Assembly: GCA_023548195.1 (NCBI GenBank)
Contig: JAJHZJ010000414.1
Span: forward strand, 1,040,501-1,104,500
From: Bettongia penicillata ogilbyi
Taxonomy: Eukaryota > Chordata > Mammalia > Diprotodontia > Potoroidae
Direction of reading: 5' to 3'
DNA: 64,000 nucleotides
The translations under genes and the position numbers were made by a program. The notes beneath the pieces were generated by a model, which worked only from the letters and a program-made list of their open reading frames with translations, was not told the DNA's origin and did not search any database. Each line of letters starts with the position of its first letter. The stretch's first letter is position 1. Positions 32,099 to 43,744 of the stretch are shown here, in pieces.

Positions 32099-32765
32099 TT
32101 TGCAAATGACTTCCCTGATAGTCGTGTTGTGTAAGACTAACTGAATTACCCTCCATCCTATCCTGCCCCTCATTGTTTCTCTTCTGTCTTTTGATCCTGT
32201 CCCTCCCCGAGTGTTGACTTCAAATTGCTCCCTCCTCCCTTTGCCCTCCCTTCCATCATCCCCCACCCCAGTTATCTCCTTCTCCCCCACTTTCCTATAC
32301 TGTAAGATAGGTTTTCATACCAAAATGAGTGTGCATTTTATTCCTTCCTTTAGTCAAATGTGATGAGGGTAAACTTCTTGGTTTTTTTTTTTCTCAGCTC
32401 TCCTCTTTTTCCCTCCACTAAAAAGTCTCCTACTTGCCTCTTAAATGACATATAATTACCCCATTCCATTTCACCCTCTTTCCTCCCACTACATTTCTCT
32501 CTCACCATTTACCTTAATTTCTTTTAAGATATGGTCCCATCCTATTCAATTCACTCTGTGCTCTCTGTCTCTGTATGTACGTGCATGTGTGTATGTGTGT
32601 GTGCATGCATGCGTGTACATGTGTGTGTGTGGTCCCACCAACTACCCAGATACTGAAAAGTTTTGAGAGTTACAAATATTGTCTTTCCATGTAGGAATGT
32701 AAACAGTTCACTTCTGGTAAGTCCCTTAAGACTTCTCTTTGCTGTTTACTTTTTCATGCTTCTTC

Positions 32766-33869
32766 TCATTCTTGTGTTTGAAAGTCAAATTTTCTTTTCA
32801 GCTCTGGTCTTTTCATCAAGAATGTTTGAAAGTCCTCTGTTTCATTGAAAGACCATATTTTCCCCTGAAGTATTATACTCAGTTTTGCTGGATAGGTGAT
32901 TCTTGGTTTGAGTCCTAGTTCCTTTGACTTCTGGAATATCCTATTCCACGCCCTTCGATCCCTTAATGTAGAAGCTGCTAGATCTTGTTTTATCCTGATT
33001 GCATTTCCACAATACTGGAATTGTTTCTTTCTAGCTGCTTGCAATATTTTCTCCTTGACCTGGGAATTCTGGAATTTGGCCACAACGTTCCTATGAGTTT
33101 CTCTTTTTGGATCTCTTTCAGGCGGTGATCGATGGATTCCTTCAATGCTTATTTTGCCCTCCGGTTCTGGAATCTCAGGGCAGTTTTCCTTGATAATTTC
33201 ATGAAAGATGATGTCTAGGCTCTTTTTTTTGATCATGGCTTTCAGGTAGTCCCATAATTTTTAAATTGTCTCTCCTGGATCTATTTTCAAGGTCAGTTGT
33301 TTTTCCAATGAGATATTTCACATTATCTTCTAGTTTTTCATTCTTTTGGTTTTGTTTTGTGATTTCTTGGTTTCTCAGAAAGTCATTAGCCTCCATGTGT
33401 TCCATTCTAATTTTGAGAGAACTATTCTCTTCAGTGATCTTTTGAACCTCTTCTTCCATTTGGCTAATTCTGCTTTTGAAAGCATTCTTCTCCTCATTGG
33501 CTTTTTGAACCTCTTTTGCCAATTGAGTTAACCTATTTTTCAAGGTGTTATTTTCTTCAGCATTTTTTGAGTCTCCTTTACCAAGGTATTGACCTGTTTT
33601 TCATACTTTTCTTGCATCTCTTTCATTTCTCTTCCCAGTTTTTCCTCCACCTGTCTAACTTGATTTTCAAAATCCTTTTTTAGCTCTTCCATGGCCTGAG
33701 CCCACCGGACATCCACCTCGGATGTCTGGGATATAGAGGCTCCAACCTCCACATCTTTCCCAGATGGCAAGCATTGTACTTCCTCATGAGAAATGAAAGG
33801 AGGAAGAAACTTCTCTTCCCCAAGAAAGTAGCTCTCTGTGGTCTTATTTTTTTTCCCTTTTCTGGGCAT
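32766..33869 (-). pseudogene. L1-type ORF1 of the HAL1-like element, broken by two frameshifts
   Basis: Three overlapping open pieces (33869-33540, 33543-33199, 33236-32766) cover about 367 codons, the usual ORF1p length. The first is a charged N-terminus starting MPRKGKKNKTTE and entering a coiled coil; the second continues the coiled coil and enters the RNA-binding domain (RRDNLKIMGLPE); the third is the C-terminal domain (HRNVVAKF, ITYPAKLS). The frame changes near 33540 and near 33230, so it no longer encodes a whole protein. ORF1p is a nucleic-acid chaperone of L1 particles. Confidence 0.88.
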
Positions 33870-34530
33870 TTTCCCAGCCAGTTACTTGATTTCTGAGATT
33901 CCTCTCCACCCCCGCCTAGATCTGCCCAGCTAGTGCTTGGGGTCTGAGATTCAAATGCTGCTTCCCAGCCTCAGGGCTATCTGTGGCGGGAGCGTCTGCT
34001 ATTCAATGTGAGTTTAAGTTCTGGTGCTTGCGTGGGGGCAGGGCCACCTCCCAGGCTCAGTTCCCTCAGGGGGTTTATGCAGAGACCTTCGGTAATGGCC
34101 CTGAGCTCCTGTCTGCTGCTCCGGGAGTCCCGGGCTGCAGCTGCCTCTGCCGCTGCCTCCTGAGGGGGCCCGAGTCATGGAGACACCCCGCTCCTCTCTC
34201 AGCCAGCCCAGATGTCTCTCGCACTGACCTGTGCTCCTGTGGGTGGAGGGACCTTCACGGCCACCGGAGATTCCGTCCCTGAAGCCTGCTCGGATCTGCT
34301 TCTCTGGAGCCCCATGGCCAGGACAGCACAGGGGTGGGTTCTGCATCCAGAGCATGACGGACCCCTGGGGATGGCTTTCCAGGGTTCTCTGGAATGGAAA
34401 TCTCTTCCACTGTGTTTTCGCGCAGCTTGCACTGATCCAGAATTTGTGGGGAGTTCTTTTTACAGAAAATATATGGGCTGTGGGTTCGGAGCTAGCATAC
34501 ATGACTCTTTCTACTCCGCCATCTTGGCGA
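33870..34530 (-). promoter_or_regulatory. GC-rich 5' UTR of the HAL1-like element
   Basis: This is the most GC- and CpG-rich stretch of the window outside exons. It lies upstream of ORF1 in element order and starts with CCAAGATGG, the YY1-type core that positions transcription in known L1 5' UTRs. Promoter activity is inferred from family knowledge, not shown by the sequence. Confidence 0.5.
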
Positions 34531-34575
34531 GGCTTAGCATTTCTTGCCAGAACCACGGAATTAGTCCACCAGTAT

Positions 34576-34832
34576 ATGGGCAGCTAGGTGGCATAGTAGA
34601 TAGAGTGCCAAGCCTGGAGTCAGGAAGATTCCTCTTCCTGAGTTCAAATCAGGCCTCAGACACTAGCTGTGTGACCCTGGGCAAGTCACTTAACCCTGTT
34701 TGCCTCCATTTCCTCATCTATAAAATGAGCTGGAGAAGGAAATGGCAAACCACTCCAGTGTCTTTGCCAAGAAGACCCCCAGAAGGGGACCATGAAGAGT
34801 CAGACACAATAGAAAAATGACTAAACAACAAA
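34576..34832 (+). mobile_element. Mar1-type SINE
   Basis: It starts GGGCAGCTAGGTGGCATAG and runs through CCTGGGCAAGTCACTTAACC and TGAGCTGGAGAAGGAAATGG to ACTAAACAAC. GTATAT on both sides may be part of a target-site duplication. It lies just beyond the HAL1-like element. Confidence 0.85.
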
Positions 34833-37624
34833 TGTATATCTTGGACAGGTGTCCTCAGTGGACAATTTGCAAGGTCCAGAACTGAGTGGGAAAGATCAAA
34901 TTTAGTAATATTTTCTGTAGTCTCAAGTTGTTTACAGCCACAAAATACCATCCGTTTACCATTCCCCTTTTTCCTGGTGATGCTGGATGGTTGTGACTTG
35001 TAGGACACCAGAATTTCAGAAGAATAGGAATCACAGGTGACTCAAAAAGACAGTGGAAAAATGTATGTAGGTATGAGCAGACTGAAATGTATTTCCAATG
35101 AGAAAGTCTATGAAAAGTGATGAAACAGTGATCATCAAAGACACAGAAGCTTAGAAAAGGAGGGGACTCAGTTACTTATCAAGAACAAAAGGTAACCAGT
35201 GGACAGTCTTAGAGAAAAACTGGTCTATCAGTATCCTCACCTCCTGACCTTGAAAGTACATAGGTACTAGGCCAAGAAGTACAACTGAAATGAAGTAACC
35301 TCAGTGTTCACCTTATCTAATCTCTGTTTTTCAATGGCTACATTGTTTAAACTTATTCTAATTGTTTTTTGATTTGAAACAATCATTTGTGATTTCAGAG
35401 GTCATATGCCCATAGCATGGCAAAAAAAATAATTTTCATAATGCAGGAAAGGTTTCAGAATGTTTTGACTTTATATTCTTGGACCAAGAGAAGGTTGAAT
35501 GGGTTGAAATCAACACTGTTAGAGCACACCCCTAGAAGACATCCACTGAAATACTGAATTATGCCTAGTACCTACCACACAGTATACACTTAGTAAATAC
35601 CTGTTAAATTAAATTGCGTCCCCCATGGTAGACTGCTGGAAAGATGTAGATGAGGATTGCACAGGATGAGAAGGCATGGGTGGGTTTGTGTTCTGTACTG
35701 ATACAGGAAGGACCACATGACTGTACAATGTTTACATGTAAAATAGATCACAATCAAGTCACCACACAGCCTTCTATTCTCAAAACTACATAGCCTTAAC
35801 TGCTTATTGTTGCAAAAATGCAACATGATGAAAATGGTCTTTAAAAAAAACATTATTTAGCTGAACTCTGTCGTCTTTTAAAAAAATGAAACAATTGAAA
35901 TTTAAAAAAAAATCCAACCCTACCTAGTGAAATTCTAAGTTCAAAGTGGAACTGATATTTTCTAATACTCTTTGAGAGGATCGCAGATATTAAGAACCAG
36001 AGGAGATTCTAGAGGACATGGAGTCCAACCCCCACATTTTGCAGATGAGGAAAGTATGGACGAGAATGCTTGGGTGACTTGCCTAGCATCACACCACAAT
36101 TTAATGTCTGAGGAAGGATTTGAACCAGCTCTTTCTGGCTTGGAGTCCAGCATTCTATTTCTATTAGTCATTGAGCCATTTTAAAAAAACATGGAGAGAA
36201 GAGAACAGAATGACAGTCCACAGGAAACAGACAAGCCGGTCAGTTTCGAAAGCAGTGTTGAATTTATTGTATCCTTCGAAAGAAAAGCAAGCTGTATGTA
36301 ATAGAGATCTGCAGCCTCATGTGCAGTCCTCTTATCCTATTCTACTTTGTGTCTGGAAATAGTCATTTACGTGTTGGTTAAGTTGATGATCATATGAGAT
36401 CATGTTTGTAAAATGCTTAGCACACTGCTAAGCAGATGGTAAGCGCTGAAGCTCTTCCCTTACGTTCAGAACTTTCCTAAAAAAGAGGAAAAATGAAAAA
36501 CATTCCTAACCAAATGGATTTCATTTGACTCTGGTTGTTTCTCACCATGCCACTTTGCTCTTGAGACATGAGGCTGTGAGGGTCGGCAGGACAGAACAAT
36601 GAATGACTGTTGACTTGGGTGAAGGAAATCCAGGCTGGGATTTAGATGGGGACAGCAGAGAGGACAGTGACAGTGGCCTATCTCCATTCCCTAAGAGGCT
36701 GAGGGAAAAGCTGGGGGTGGGGAGTGGTGATGTGTCAGGGAGGGCAGGGAGGATAGAAAGAGGAAGGAAAGAAGAAAGGGAGGAAACAAGCACTTGTTAA
36801 GTACCTACTATGTGCTAGACATCATGTTAAATGTTTCACAAATAATATCTCATTTGATCCCCATGACAGCTTTGAAAGGTAGGTGCTATTATGAGCTCCA
36901 TCTTAATGATGAGGGAACCAAGGCAAAGAGGTTAAATGACTTGCCCATGGCCACAGGACGAGTAAGTGTCAGAGGCTGAATTTGAACTCAGGTCATCCTG
37001 ACTCCAGGCCCAGCACTCCATCCACTGGACCACCAGAAGCCTGGTCTGGGGAACTTGTGTACAGGAATAAACTTGGCCTTTGAAACTCCTTGAAATAGGT
37101 CATCCTTGGATCCTCCTCTTCACAGGAGCAGACGATATGGCTCAAGGAAGACTAAATACTACCCCTCCTACTTTAAGCACCTTGAAGGTTCTTAAGCATG
37201 CTGACCCATCAGGACATGCAGGCAACCCTCACCTTTTTCCATAATACATTTCTGGAAACTCCATCTTCAAGCAGACATTAGTCCTGAAGCATACTGAATT
37301 TTCTCATTGGAAAAATGTTCTACTTGGGAGTTGAGTTTCTGATCAGGTTCTCAGCATCAAATAAATCACAAATAAAGCACCAGCCATTTGCTAGAGAAAC
37401 AAAGGTACAACAGCTATAAACCTCTACTATTTAAGATATTAGTCAGTGCTATAAAACAGGCATAAATATATCATGCAGATGGATTACATAAGGGACTCCC
37501 AGTGGGTTATTAAGCATCCAAACAAATAGTTTATAAATCTGACATTGAATTAATCTGGTAGCTATGATAAACCTTAATCAAGCATGTAGGTAATAACTTT
37601 GCCTTTATTTAGAACAGATGTTCT

Positions 37625-37795
37625 TGACATTTCATGAACCTGTCTTATGTTGGTAAATTTTATTTCAGTATTATCAGTTTCCTTTGCAATCCTATGTATT
37701 TTATTTTATGCATTTAAAACCATTATTCTGTGAAAGAGGTCCATGTGCTGTACCAGACAGTCAGAGGCACAAAAATGGTTAAAAACTCCTGATTT
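37625..37795. mobile_element. hAT-like small DNA element, copy 5 (opposite orientation)
   Basis: Contains TTTGCAATCCTATGTATTTT and TTTATGCATTTAAAACCATT, the reverse of the text in the other copies, and ends AATGGTTAAAAACTCCTG. Confidence 0.5.
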
Positions 37796-38086
37796 AGCAG
37801 TACCATTTTAGAATAATTTGGATGGTTCAGGTTGCTTTACAAATCCATAGAGAAATAAATCCCACCTCTGGTGCTTATTTATCTATAAGACCTTGGGCCA
37901 ACTAGTTCAACTCTAGGCTACTATTTCCTTCTCTCTAAAATGATGGGGTTAGACTCTGAGGTCCCTTTCAGCTCTAGATCTGCAATCCTTGGTTCTTCTT
38001 TTTCGGCCAGTGAAATTTCTTCTGACATATAGATACGTTCCAGCATGGTGTATTTGGAAGGGCACTGCATTTGGACCCAGGGTTGG

Positions 38087-41000
38087 TTTTTTTTTTAAAA
38101 ATTCTTAATATTTTATTTTTCCAGATTTTTCTGAGAGCATCCTGCTCATCATTCTTTATAGCACAGTAGTATTCTGGCTCAATCATATACCACACATTGA
38201 TCAGCCATTTCCCAATTGATAGACATCTCTCAATTTCCAATTCTTTGCCACCACACAAATTGCTGCTATAAATATTTTTGTACATATAGGTCTTTTTTCC
38301 TTTTTGTTTTTATCTCTTTGAGATACAGACCTAATAGTGGTATTGCTGAGGAAAGGGTGTGCATGGTTTTATGGTCCTTTGGGCATAATTCCAAATTGCT
38401 CTCCAGAATGGTTCAATCAGTTCACAACTTCACCAACAATTCATTAGAGTCTCAATTTTTCCACATTTCCTCCAACATTTGTTTCTGTCATATTATCCAA
38501 TCTGATAGGTGGTACCTCAGAATTGCTTTAATTTAATTTGCATTTCTCTGATCAATAGTGAATTTAGAGTATTGTTTCATATGACTACACCTAGCTTTGA
38601 TTACTTGGTCTAAAAACTGCCTGTTTATGTCTTTTCACCATTTCTGAGTTGGGAAGTGGCTCTTATTTTTATAAATTTGACTTAGTTCTGTATGTGCTTG
38701 AGAATTGAGGCCTTTATCAGAGATACTTGCTGTAAATTTTTTTTCATAGATATGATTACTAACTATATTTCCCTCCTTCCTATTCTTCCTGTTTATCCTG
38801 CCCTCTCTCTCCTTTCACTATCTGTCCTCAAAAATGTTTTGCTTCTCACTACTGTCTTCCCCAACCTGCCCTTCTTTCTATCAGTTCAACTCCCTTACCC
38901 CACCCCACCCCCAACCCCTGGCCTTCTCTTATCCCCTTCCGCTCCTACTTGCCTGTAGGATAAGACAGATTTCTGTACCCAACTGAGTGCATATGTTATT
39001 ATTTCCTCTTTGAGTCAGTTCCAATGAGAGTGAGGTTCAAGCATTTCTGCCTACCTCCCCATATTCCTCTCCACTGTAAAAGCTCTTTTGTGTCTCTTTT
39101 ATGTGAGATAATTTACCCCATACTTCTCCTTTCTCCCTTCTAGTACATTCTTCTTTCAACCCCTTAATTTTTTTAGATATCATCCCATCATATTCAACTC
39201 ACACCCATGCCCTTTGAATCTGTATACTTCTTCTAACTGCCCTAATAATGAGCAAGTTCTTAGGAGTTAAAAGTATCATTTTCCCATGTAGGAATGTAAA
39301 CAGTTTAATCTTATTGAATTCCTTATAAGTTCTCTTTCCTGTTTATCCTTTTATGCTTCTATTAAGCCTTGTATTTGAAAGTCAAATTTTCTATTTAGCT
39401 CCAGACTTTTAATCAGGGATGCTTGGCATTCCCCTGTTTCATTGACTGTCCACTTTTTCCCCTGAAGGATTATGCTCAGTTTTGTGGGGTAGGGGATTTT
39501 GGACTGTAATCCTAGCTCTTTTGCCCTCTAGAATTCAAACCCTCTGATCCTTTTAATCTAGAAGCTGCTAAATCTTGTGATATCCTGATTGTGGCTCCAT
39601 GATATCCAAATTGTTTCTTTCTGGCTCCTTGCAATATTTACTCCTTGATCTGGAAATTCTGGAATTTGGCTATAGTATTCCTAAGAGTTTTCATTTTGAG
39701 ATGTCTTTCAGGAGGTGACCAGTGGATTCTTTCCATTTCTATTTTATCCTCTGGTTCTAGAATATCAGGGCAGTTTTTCTTGATGATTCCTTGAAAGATG
39801 ATAGTTAGGCTCCTTTTTTACTCAGGGCTTTCAGGTAGTTCAGTAATTTTTAAATTATGTCTCCTTGATCTATTTTCTAGGTCAGTTTTTTTTCCCCAAT
39901 GAGATATTTCACATTTTCTTCTATTTTTTCATTCTTTTGATTTTGTTTGTTCTTGATGTCTTATGAAGTCATTAGCTTCTACTTGCTAAATTCTAATTTT
40001 TAAGGAATTATTTTCTACATGAGGTTTTTGTACCTACTTTTTCATTTGTCTAATTCTACTTTTTAAGGCAATCTTTAATGAATTTTTGTACCTCTTTTTT
40101 CATTTGGACAATTCTGCTTTTTAAGGCATTCTCTTCATTGGGTTTTGCGTCTCTTTTAACCTTTGGTTTATTCTGTTTGTAAGGTGTTATTTTCTTCGAT
40201 AGTTTCTGCACCTCATTTACTCCCTTTTCATGATTTTCTTGCACCACTGTCATTTCTTTTCTTAATTTTTCCTCTATTTCTCTTATTTGATTTTTAAAAT
40301 CCTTTTTGAGCTCTTCCAGCAATTTTTTTGGGGGGCCTGAGACCAATGAACATTTTTCTTTGATGCTTTAGATGCAGCAATTTTGACTTGTATGTTGTGT
40401 GTTTTGATCTTCCCTGTCACCATAGTAACTTTCTGTGGTCAGGATCTTTTTTTGTTGTTTGCTCATTTTTCTAACCTAATTTTTTTTTTTTTACTTTAAG
40501 CTTTATACTGAAGTTGGGTTCTACTCCTGAGGTGAAGGGAGCCCTGTCTTAAGTTTCAGGTTTTTTGTGCAGCTGTTTTCAGAGTTTATTCTGTAAGTTT
40601 TCAGTTCTTCCAAGGTGGTCTGATCTAAGGAGAGGTGTGTTTACTACTCTCCTGGCCTGTGCTCTGGTCTGTGAGTGACTGCATGTACTCTTTTCCACCT
40701 TGAAACTGTGCCCAGGGTCTCCATTCCCCTGTGGTTACAAACTCTGGTATGCTAGTGCTTTTCCTTGTGCTAGGACTGCAACCCAGATCTGAGTAATGCA
40801 TCAGATGCTTCTGGTGCCAGCAAAGGTACCCCTGTCATTTCCTTCTGACCAGTTTTCCAGCCTCCTTATTGTCTATGGGCTAAGAGCTGCAGAAACAGTC
40901 ACTGCTGCTACTCATTCAGTTACTCCCAAGACCTGCTCCTGGTTTACCATGCAAAGTTGTGGCTGATGTCTGTGCTAGACTACACTCCCCTCTCACTCCA

Positions 41001-41150
41001 GGGTAATGTCTTTGGCTGGAAAATTGTTTCACCCCATCTTTTTGTGGGTTCTGCTCCTCCCGAATTTGTTTTGATGAATAATTTAAAGTTCTTTGGAGTG
41101 GAACTTTGGAGAACTCAGGTGAGTCCCTGCCTTTTCTCCACCATCTTGGC
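38087..41150 (-). mobile_element. Older HAL1-like element with an ORF2 C-terminal tail
   Basis: The high end (TTCTCCACCATCTTGGCTTG) matches an L1-type 5' end. ORF1 text runs from about 40346 to 39375, for example a coiled-coil piece with LKKDFKNQIREIEEKL, and it aligns with the ORF1 and spacer of the element at 31363-34530. From about 38760 down to the T run at 38087 the text is instead the C-terminal part of ORF2 (ECYCAIKNDEQ-like, matching MEYYSAVRNDEQ in the copy at 16353). It is much more worn than the first copy. It seems to split a MIR (38046-38086 and 41157-41290). No clear target-site duplication was found. Confidence 0.72.
39375..40346 (-). pseudogene. Decayed ORF1 of the older HAL1-like element
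   Basis: Only one piece of about 96 codons (40346-40056) is still open, a Lys/Glu-rich coiled coil. The rest can be followed by its match to the first copy, for example TTGTATTTGAAAGTCAAATT near the end of ORF1. Many stops and frame changes. Confidence 0.7.
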
Positions 41151-41329
41151 TTGCTGAACCCTGTTTTAAATTCCTGCTCTGCTACTTACTAACTGTATAC
41201 CTTGACCAAATCTTACTGCCTTACTGGGTTTAGTTTCCTCATCAATCTGACAACATTTCTTAAGAACTTATTCCAAGAAGCAGTGTGTTTCAGTACATAG
41301 AGATTAGACCTCAGGAAAATGAGTGTAAA

Positions 41330-41575
41330 TACTTGTGGTTCAGTTGTTTCAGTCATGTCTAACTCTTGGTGACCCTATTTGGGATTTTCTTGGCAAAGAT
41401 ACTGGAATGGTTTGCCATTTACTTTTCTAGATTACTTTACAGATGAAGAAACTGAGGCAAATAGCATTACTTGACTTGCCCAAATTCACACAACTAGTAA
41501 ATGTCAGAGGATAGATCTGAACTCGGGTCTTCCTGACTCCAGGCTAGGCACTCTTTCTACTGCAGTATAAATATA
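41330..41575 (-). mobile_element. Mar1-type SINE
   Basis: Recognised by GTTTCAGTCATGTCTAACTC, GGTTTGCCATTTACTTTTCT and TCTTCCTGACTCCAGGCTAG. Confidence 0.82.
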
Positions 41576-42080
41576 GTGCACGTTATATGAAGGGCCACCA
41601 AATGGTTGCTAAGTGTACATACAAATGGCACAAAACCAAATTTGACATAAAATTAATTTGCAGTAATGAAAGATTATTAAAGTAGGCCTAGATTTAAGTC
41701 CCTACACATACTGGCTATATGACCTTGGGCTCCTGGTAATTCTAAAAGAGCTTGCTGGCCTGCACCAGCTCCCACCAATGAAGTCACAGGTCTGGGCCGT
41801 ATCCCTATCTGTGCAAATCCCTGTAAAATGAGCAGCTTGATCTAGTTCATCTCTGAGGCTCCTTTCAGCTCTAAATCCTATGCTCTTCTGTGACCTTCAA
41901 GCAGGGTTCCCAATTGGAACCAGCCTTTTCAAAAATAGTTATCTTTTGCCGTTAGGTGGCATGCCTCAGTAAACCTTCAACCAACTATGCAAAAGCATCT
42001 GGAAGGGCTATATTTATTAAGCTGAGTAAGCAGCATCAAATTGGTGGAGTGATGGACTATAAAGGAATGAAAGGTGAGGA

Positions 42081-42098
42081 TGTGGGGGGGGGGGGGGG
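42081..42098. repeat. G homopolymer
   Basis: A run of about 15 G bases within GGATGTGGGG...GGCAGTAAGG. The exact length is doubtful in any assembly. Confidence 0.85.
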
Positions 42099-42614
42099 CA
42101 GTAAGGAAGAAGCTTCCATATGCTTATCCCGAATCATCCCTCCACCTGGAGTCAGAGGCCTTCTGACCAGGGGCCCCCCAGCTAGTTAGTGACAGAGCTA
42201 GGAAGCAGCGGCAGCAGGAAAGGTAACTAGGGCTTGGGGGCTAAGATCTCTCAACCCAGAGAGAAGATTCAGAAACCAAGGGAAGTCAGGATATGTGGAG
42301 TCTCCATAGAACTTAGTGGTCAGAGACATTTAGACAATGCCAAAAGTTGAAAGCCCTGTCATCAAAGGCCATGGTATCTTGGGTTGGTTCTGAAGAGGAA
42401 GGAGCTGGAGTTCCTGGGAGGAAAACCAAGCTCAGAAAGACCCAAAGCCCAAGGCAAGATCTTTCCCTTGCCCCATATAAGGTGAGAGAAGAATGAACTG
42501 CTAAGAGACTATGGTGTTATGTGGCTGCAGCCATCTGGAGTCTGATTGTTTCTCTCCCTACCCCATTTCCTTCTCTCCTTCCCTACCTTTTCATCCCCCT
42601 CATACCTGTGGCAG

Positions 42615-42731
42615 CTTTTCCCAGCACCGCTGCAGACTCTCTCTAGGAAGATTGTCCAGTCCCGGACCAACAGCACTGTCGTTGGGGTCTTCACTATCAT
42701 CCTGGTTTTCTTGTCTGCATTTGTCAACATG
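42615..42731 (+). CDS. ADCY5: ADCY5 exon 9 of window: TM9 (inferred exon 12)
   Basis: It encodes [20 protein letters not shown] followed by [19 protein letters not shown]. The basic LSRKIVQSR part is a cytoplasmic loop; the rest is TM9. It is 117 bp with phase 0 at both ends. The acceptor is CCTGTGGCAG and the donor GTATGT. The exon is intact despite 13 kb of repeat-rich intron in front of it. Confidence 0.95.
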
Positions 42732-43744
42732 GTATGTGGTCCCACCATCCACTTCACAGAATCCATGGCCTAATTCTGACAGAGCTCTACAAGCAAAGGG
42801 AATATAAGGATTCCTCCAGAGCCCAGAAGGTCTTCTTCCTCCATAAGAAGGTCTTGCTTGTGTTTGACTGCAGAGACTTAACCTCTGTGGCTCTGAGACT
42901 GGGGTAGGATTGAAGTCTTCTATTTCTAGCCATTTAGTGCCCTGCTCCCAAGGCTAGAAGCTAATTTAAAAGACCTAAACCACCATTTTGTTAATCTGAA
43001 TATAAGCCCATTTTTTTTTCTTCTCAAATCTAGCTTCACCAAAACCTGAGTTCATATTAGAACAATTAAAATATCCAAAATAAAGAAATCACTGATAATA
43101 AAAGTTAATAAGACATTTATTTCAATGGGAAAAAATGTAAAAAATGTTTACAATAACATTTTAAAAATATTATGCAATTATTTTTCAGCATATACCTACA
43201 TTTTTCCTTTGAAAGAGGTCTCCTTGAAAGGTTCTGTCCTGTATTTGTGAGTGGCATATATTCAAATCAATGTGATATTTTCAGTTGAACTGTGGAGAAC
43301 ATGGGAGACATCACAACACATCTTAAATGGCCCAGCACCAGATTCATTCTCTCATACTCAGATTTCTTTCATCCCTCTACCTCAGTAGAATGTAAATTCC
43401 AAAGATTAGGGATTGTTTCATTCTTTGTATACTGGTGCTCAGTAGGTGCTTAATAGATGCTTATTGGGTTGACTTTATGTAAAGCTATGACCACATACTT
43501 AGGATAACTCTTATACTCTCAACCCTTCCTGCTACAATTTGATGTATACATTCAGATGAATAGTTCCTCTCTCCCAACTACCACTAGCATGGAACCCAGA
43601 GAGTGGAAGTAGGGGAAAAGTCAAAAATGGGGAAAGGATTCCAACGCGGAGTGGTTGTCCCGTTACAGCCTATACGTCTGCTCACCTACAGAACCCCAGC
43701 CTTAGGGACTCGTATCTCATATCTGTTCCCTTCTCTCTGCCCAG
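42732..43744 (+). other. ADCY5: Intron, 1.0 kb
   Basis: An L2 3' end lies at about 43360-43475 (+). Bases 43010-43200 are AT-rich. Nothing else is recognised. Confidence 0.7.
43360..43475 (+). mobile_element. L2 3' end, short
   Basis: TTGTATACTGGTGCTCAGTA followed by GGTGCTTAATAGATGCTTAT is the typical L2 tail. Confidence 0.7.

Larger units (their letters stand above)
31363..34530 (-). mobile_element. Full-length HAL1-like element (L1 relative with ORF1 but no ORF2)
   Basis: GGCTTAGCATTTCT at 31349-31362 and again at 34531-34544 is a perfect 14-bp target-site duplication around a 3.17 kb minus-strand insert. In element order it has: a 5' end starting TCGCCAAGATGGCGG; a GC-rich 5' UTR (to 33870); ORF1 (33869-32766); about 0.66 kb of untranslated spacer; and a 3' end ending in a poly(A) run that is present twice in tandem. 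No ORF2 reverse transcriptase text is seen, which is the hallmark of half-L1 (HAL1) elements. It presumably moved using L1 enzymes supplied in trans. Confidence 0.88.
29498..42614 (+). other. ADCY5: Intron, 13.1 kb, the longest in the window
   Basis: It is dominated by two antisense HAL1-like L1 relatives (31363-34530 and about 38087-41150), with Mar1-type SINEs (34576-34832, + and 41330-41575, -), THER1/MIR (36000-36180, 36790-37040, 37880-37990), a hAT-like element (about 37625-37795) and a duplicated block around a TATC microsatellite (30662-30852). Stretches without recognised content are 29500-30650, 30950-31340, 34840-35990, 36185-36780, 37045-37620 and 41580-42600. Confidence 0.7.

Noticed and set aside
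34014..34556. A 180-codon minus-strand frame in the HAL1 5' UTR
   Set aside because: GC-rich DNA has few stops; no family resemblance. A HAL1 5' UTR frame could exist but nothing supports it.
34212..34820. A 202-codon plus-strand frame
   Set aside because: It spans the GC-rich HAL1 5' UTR, crosses the element's end and finishes in a SINE, so it is chance.
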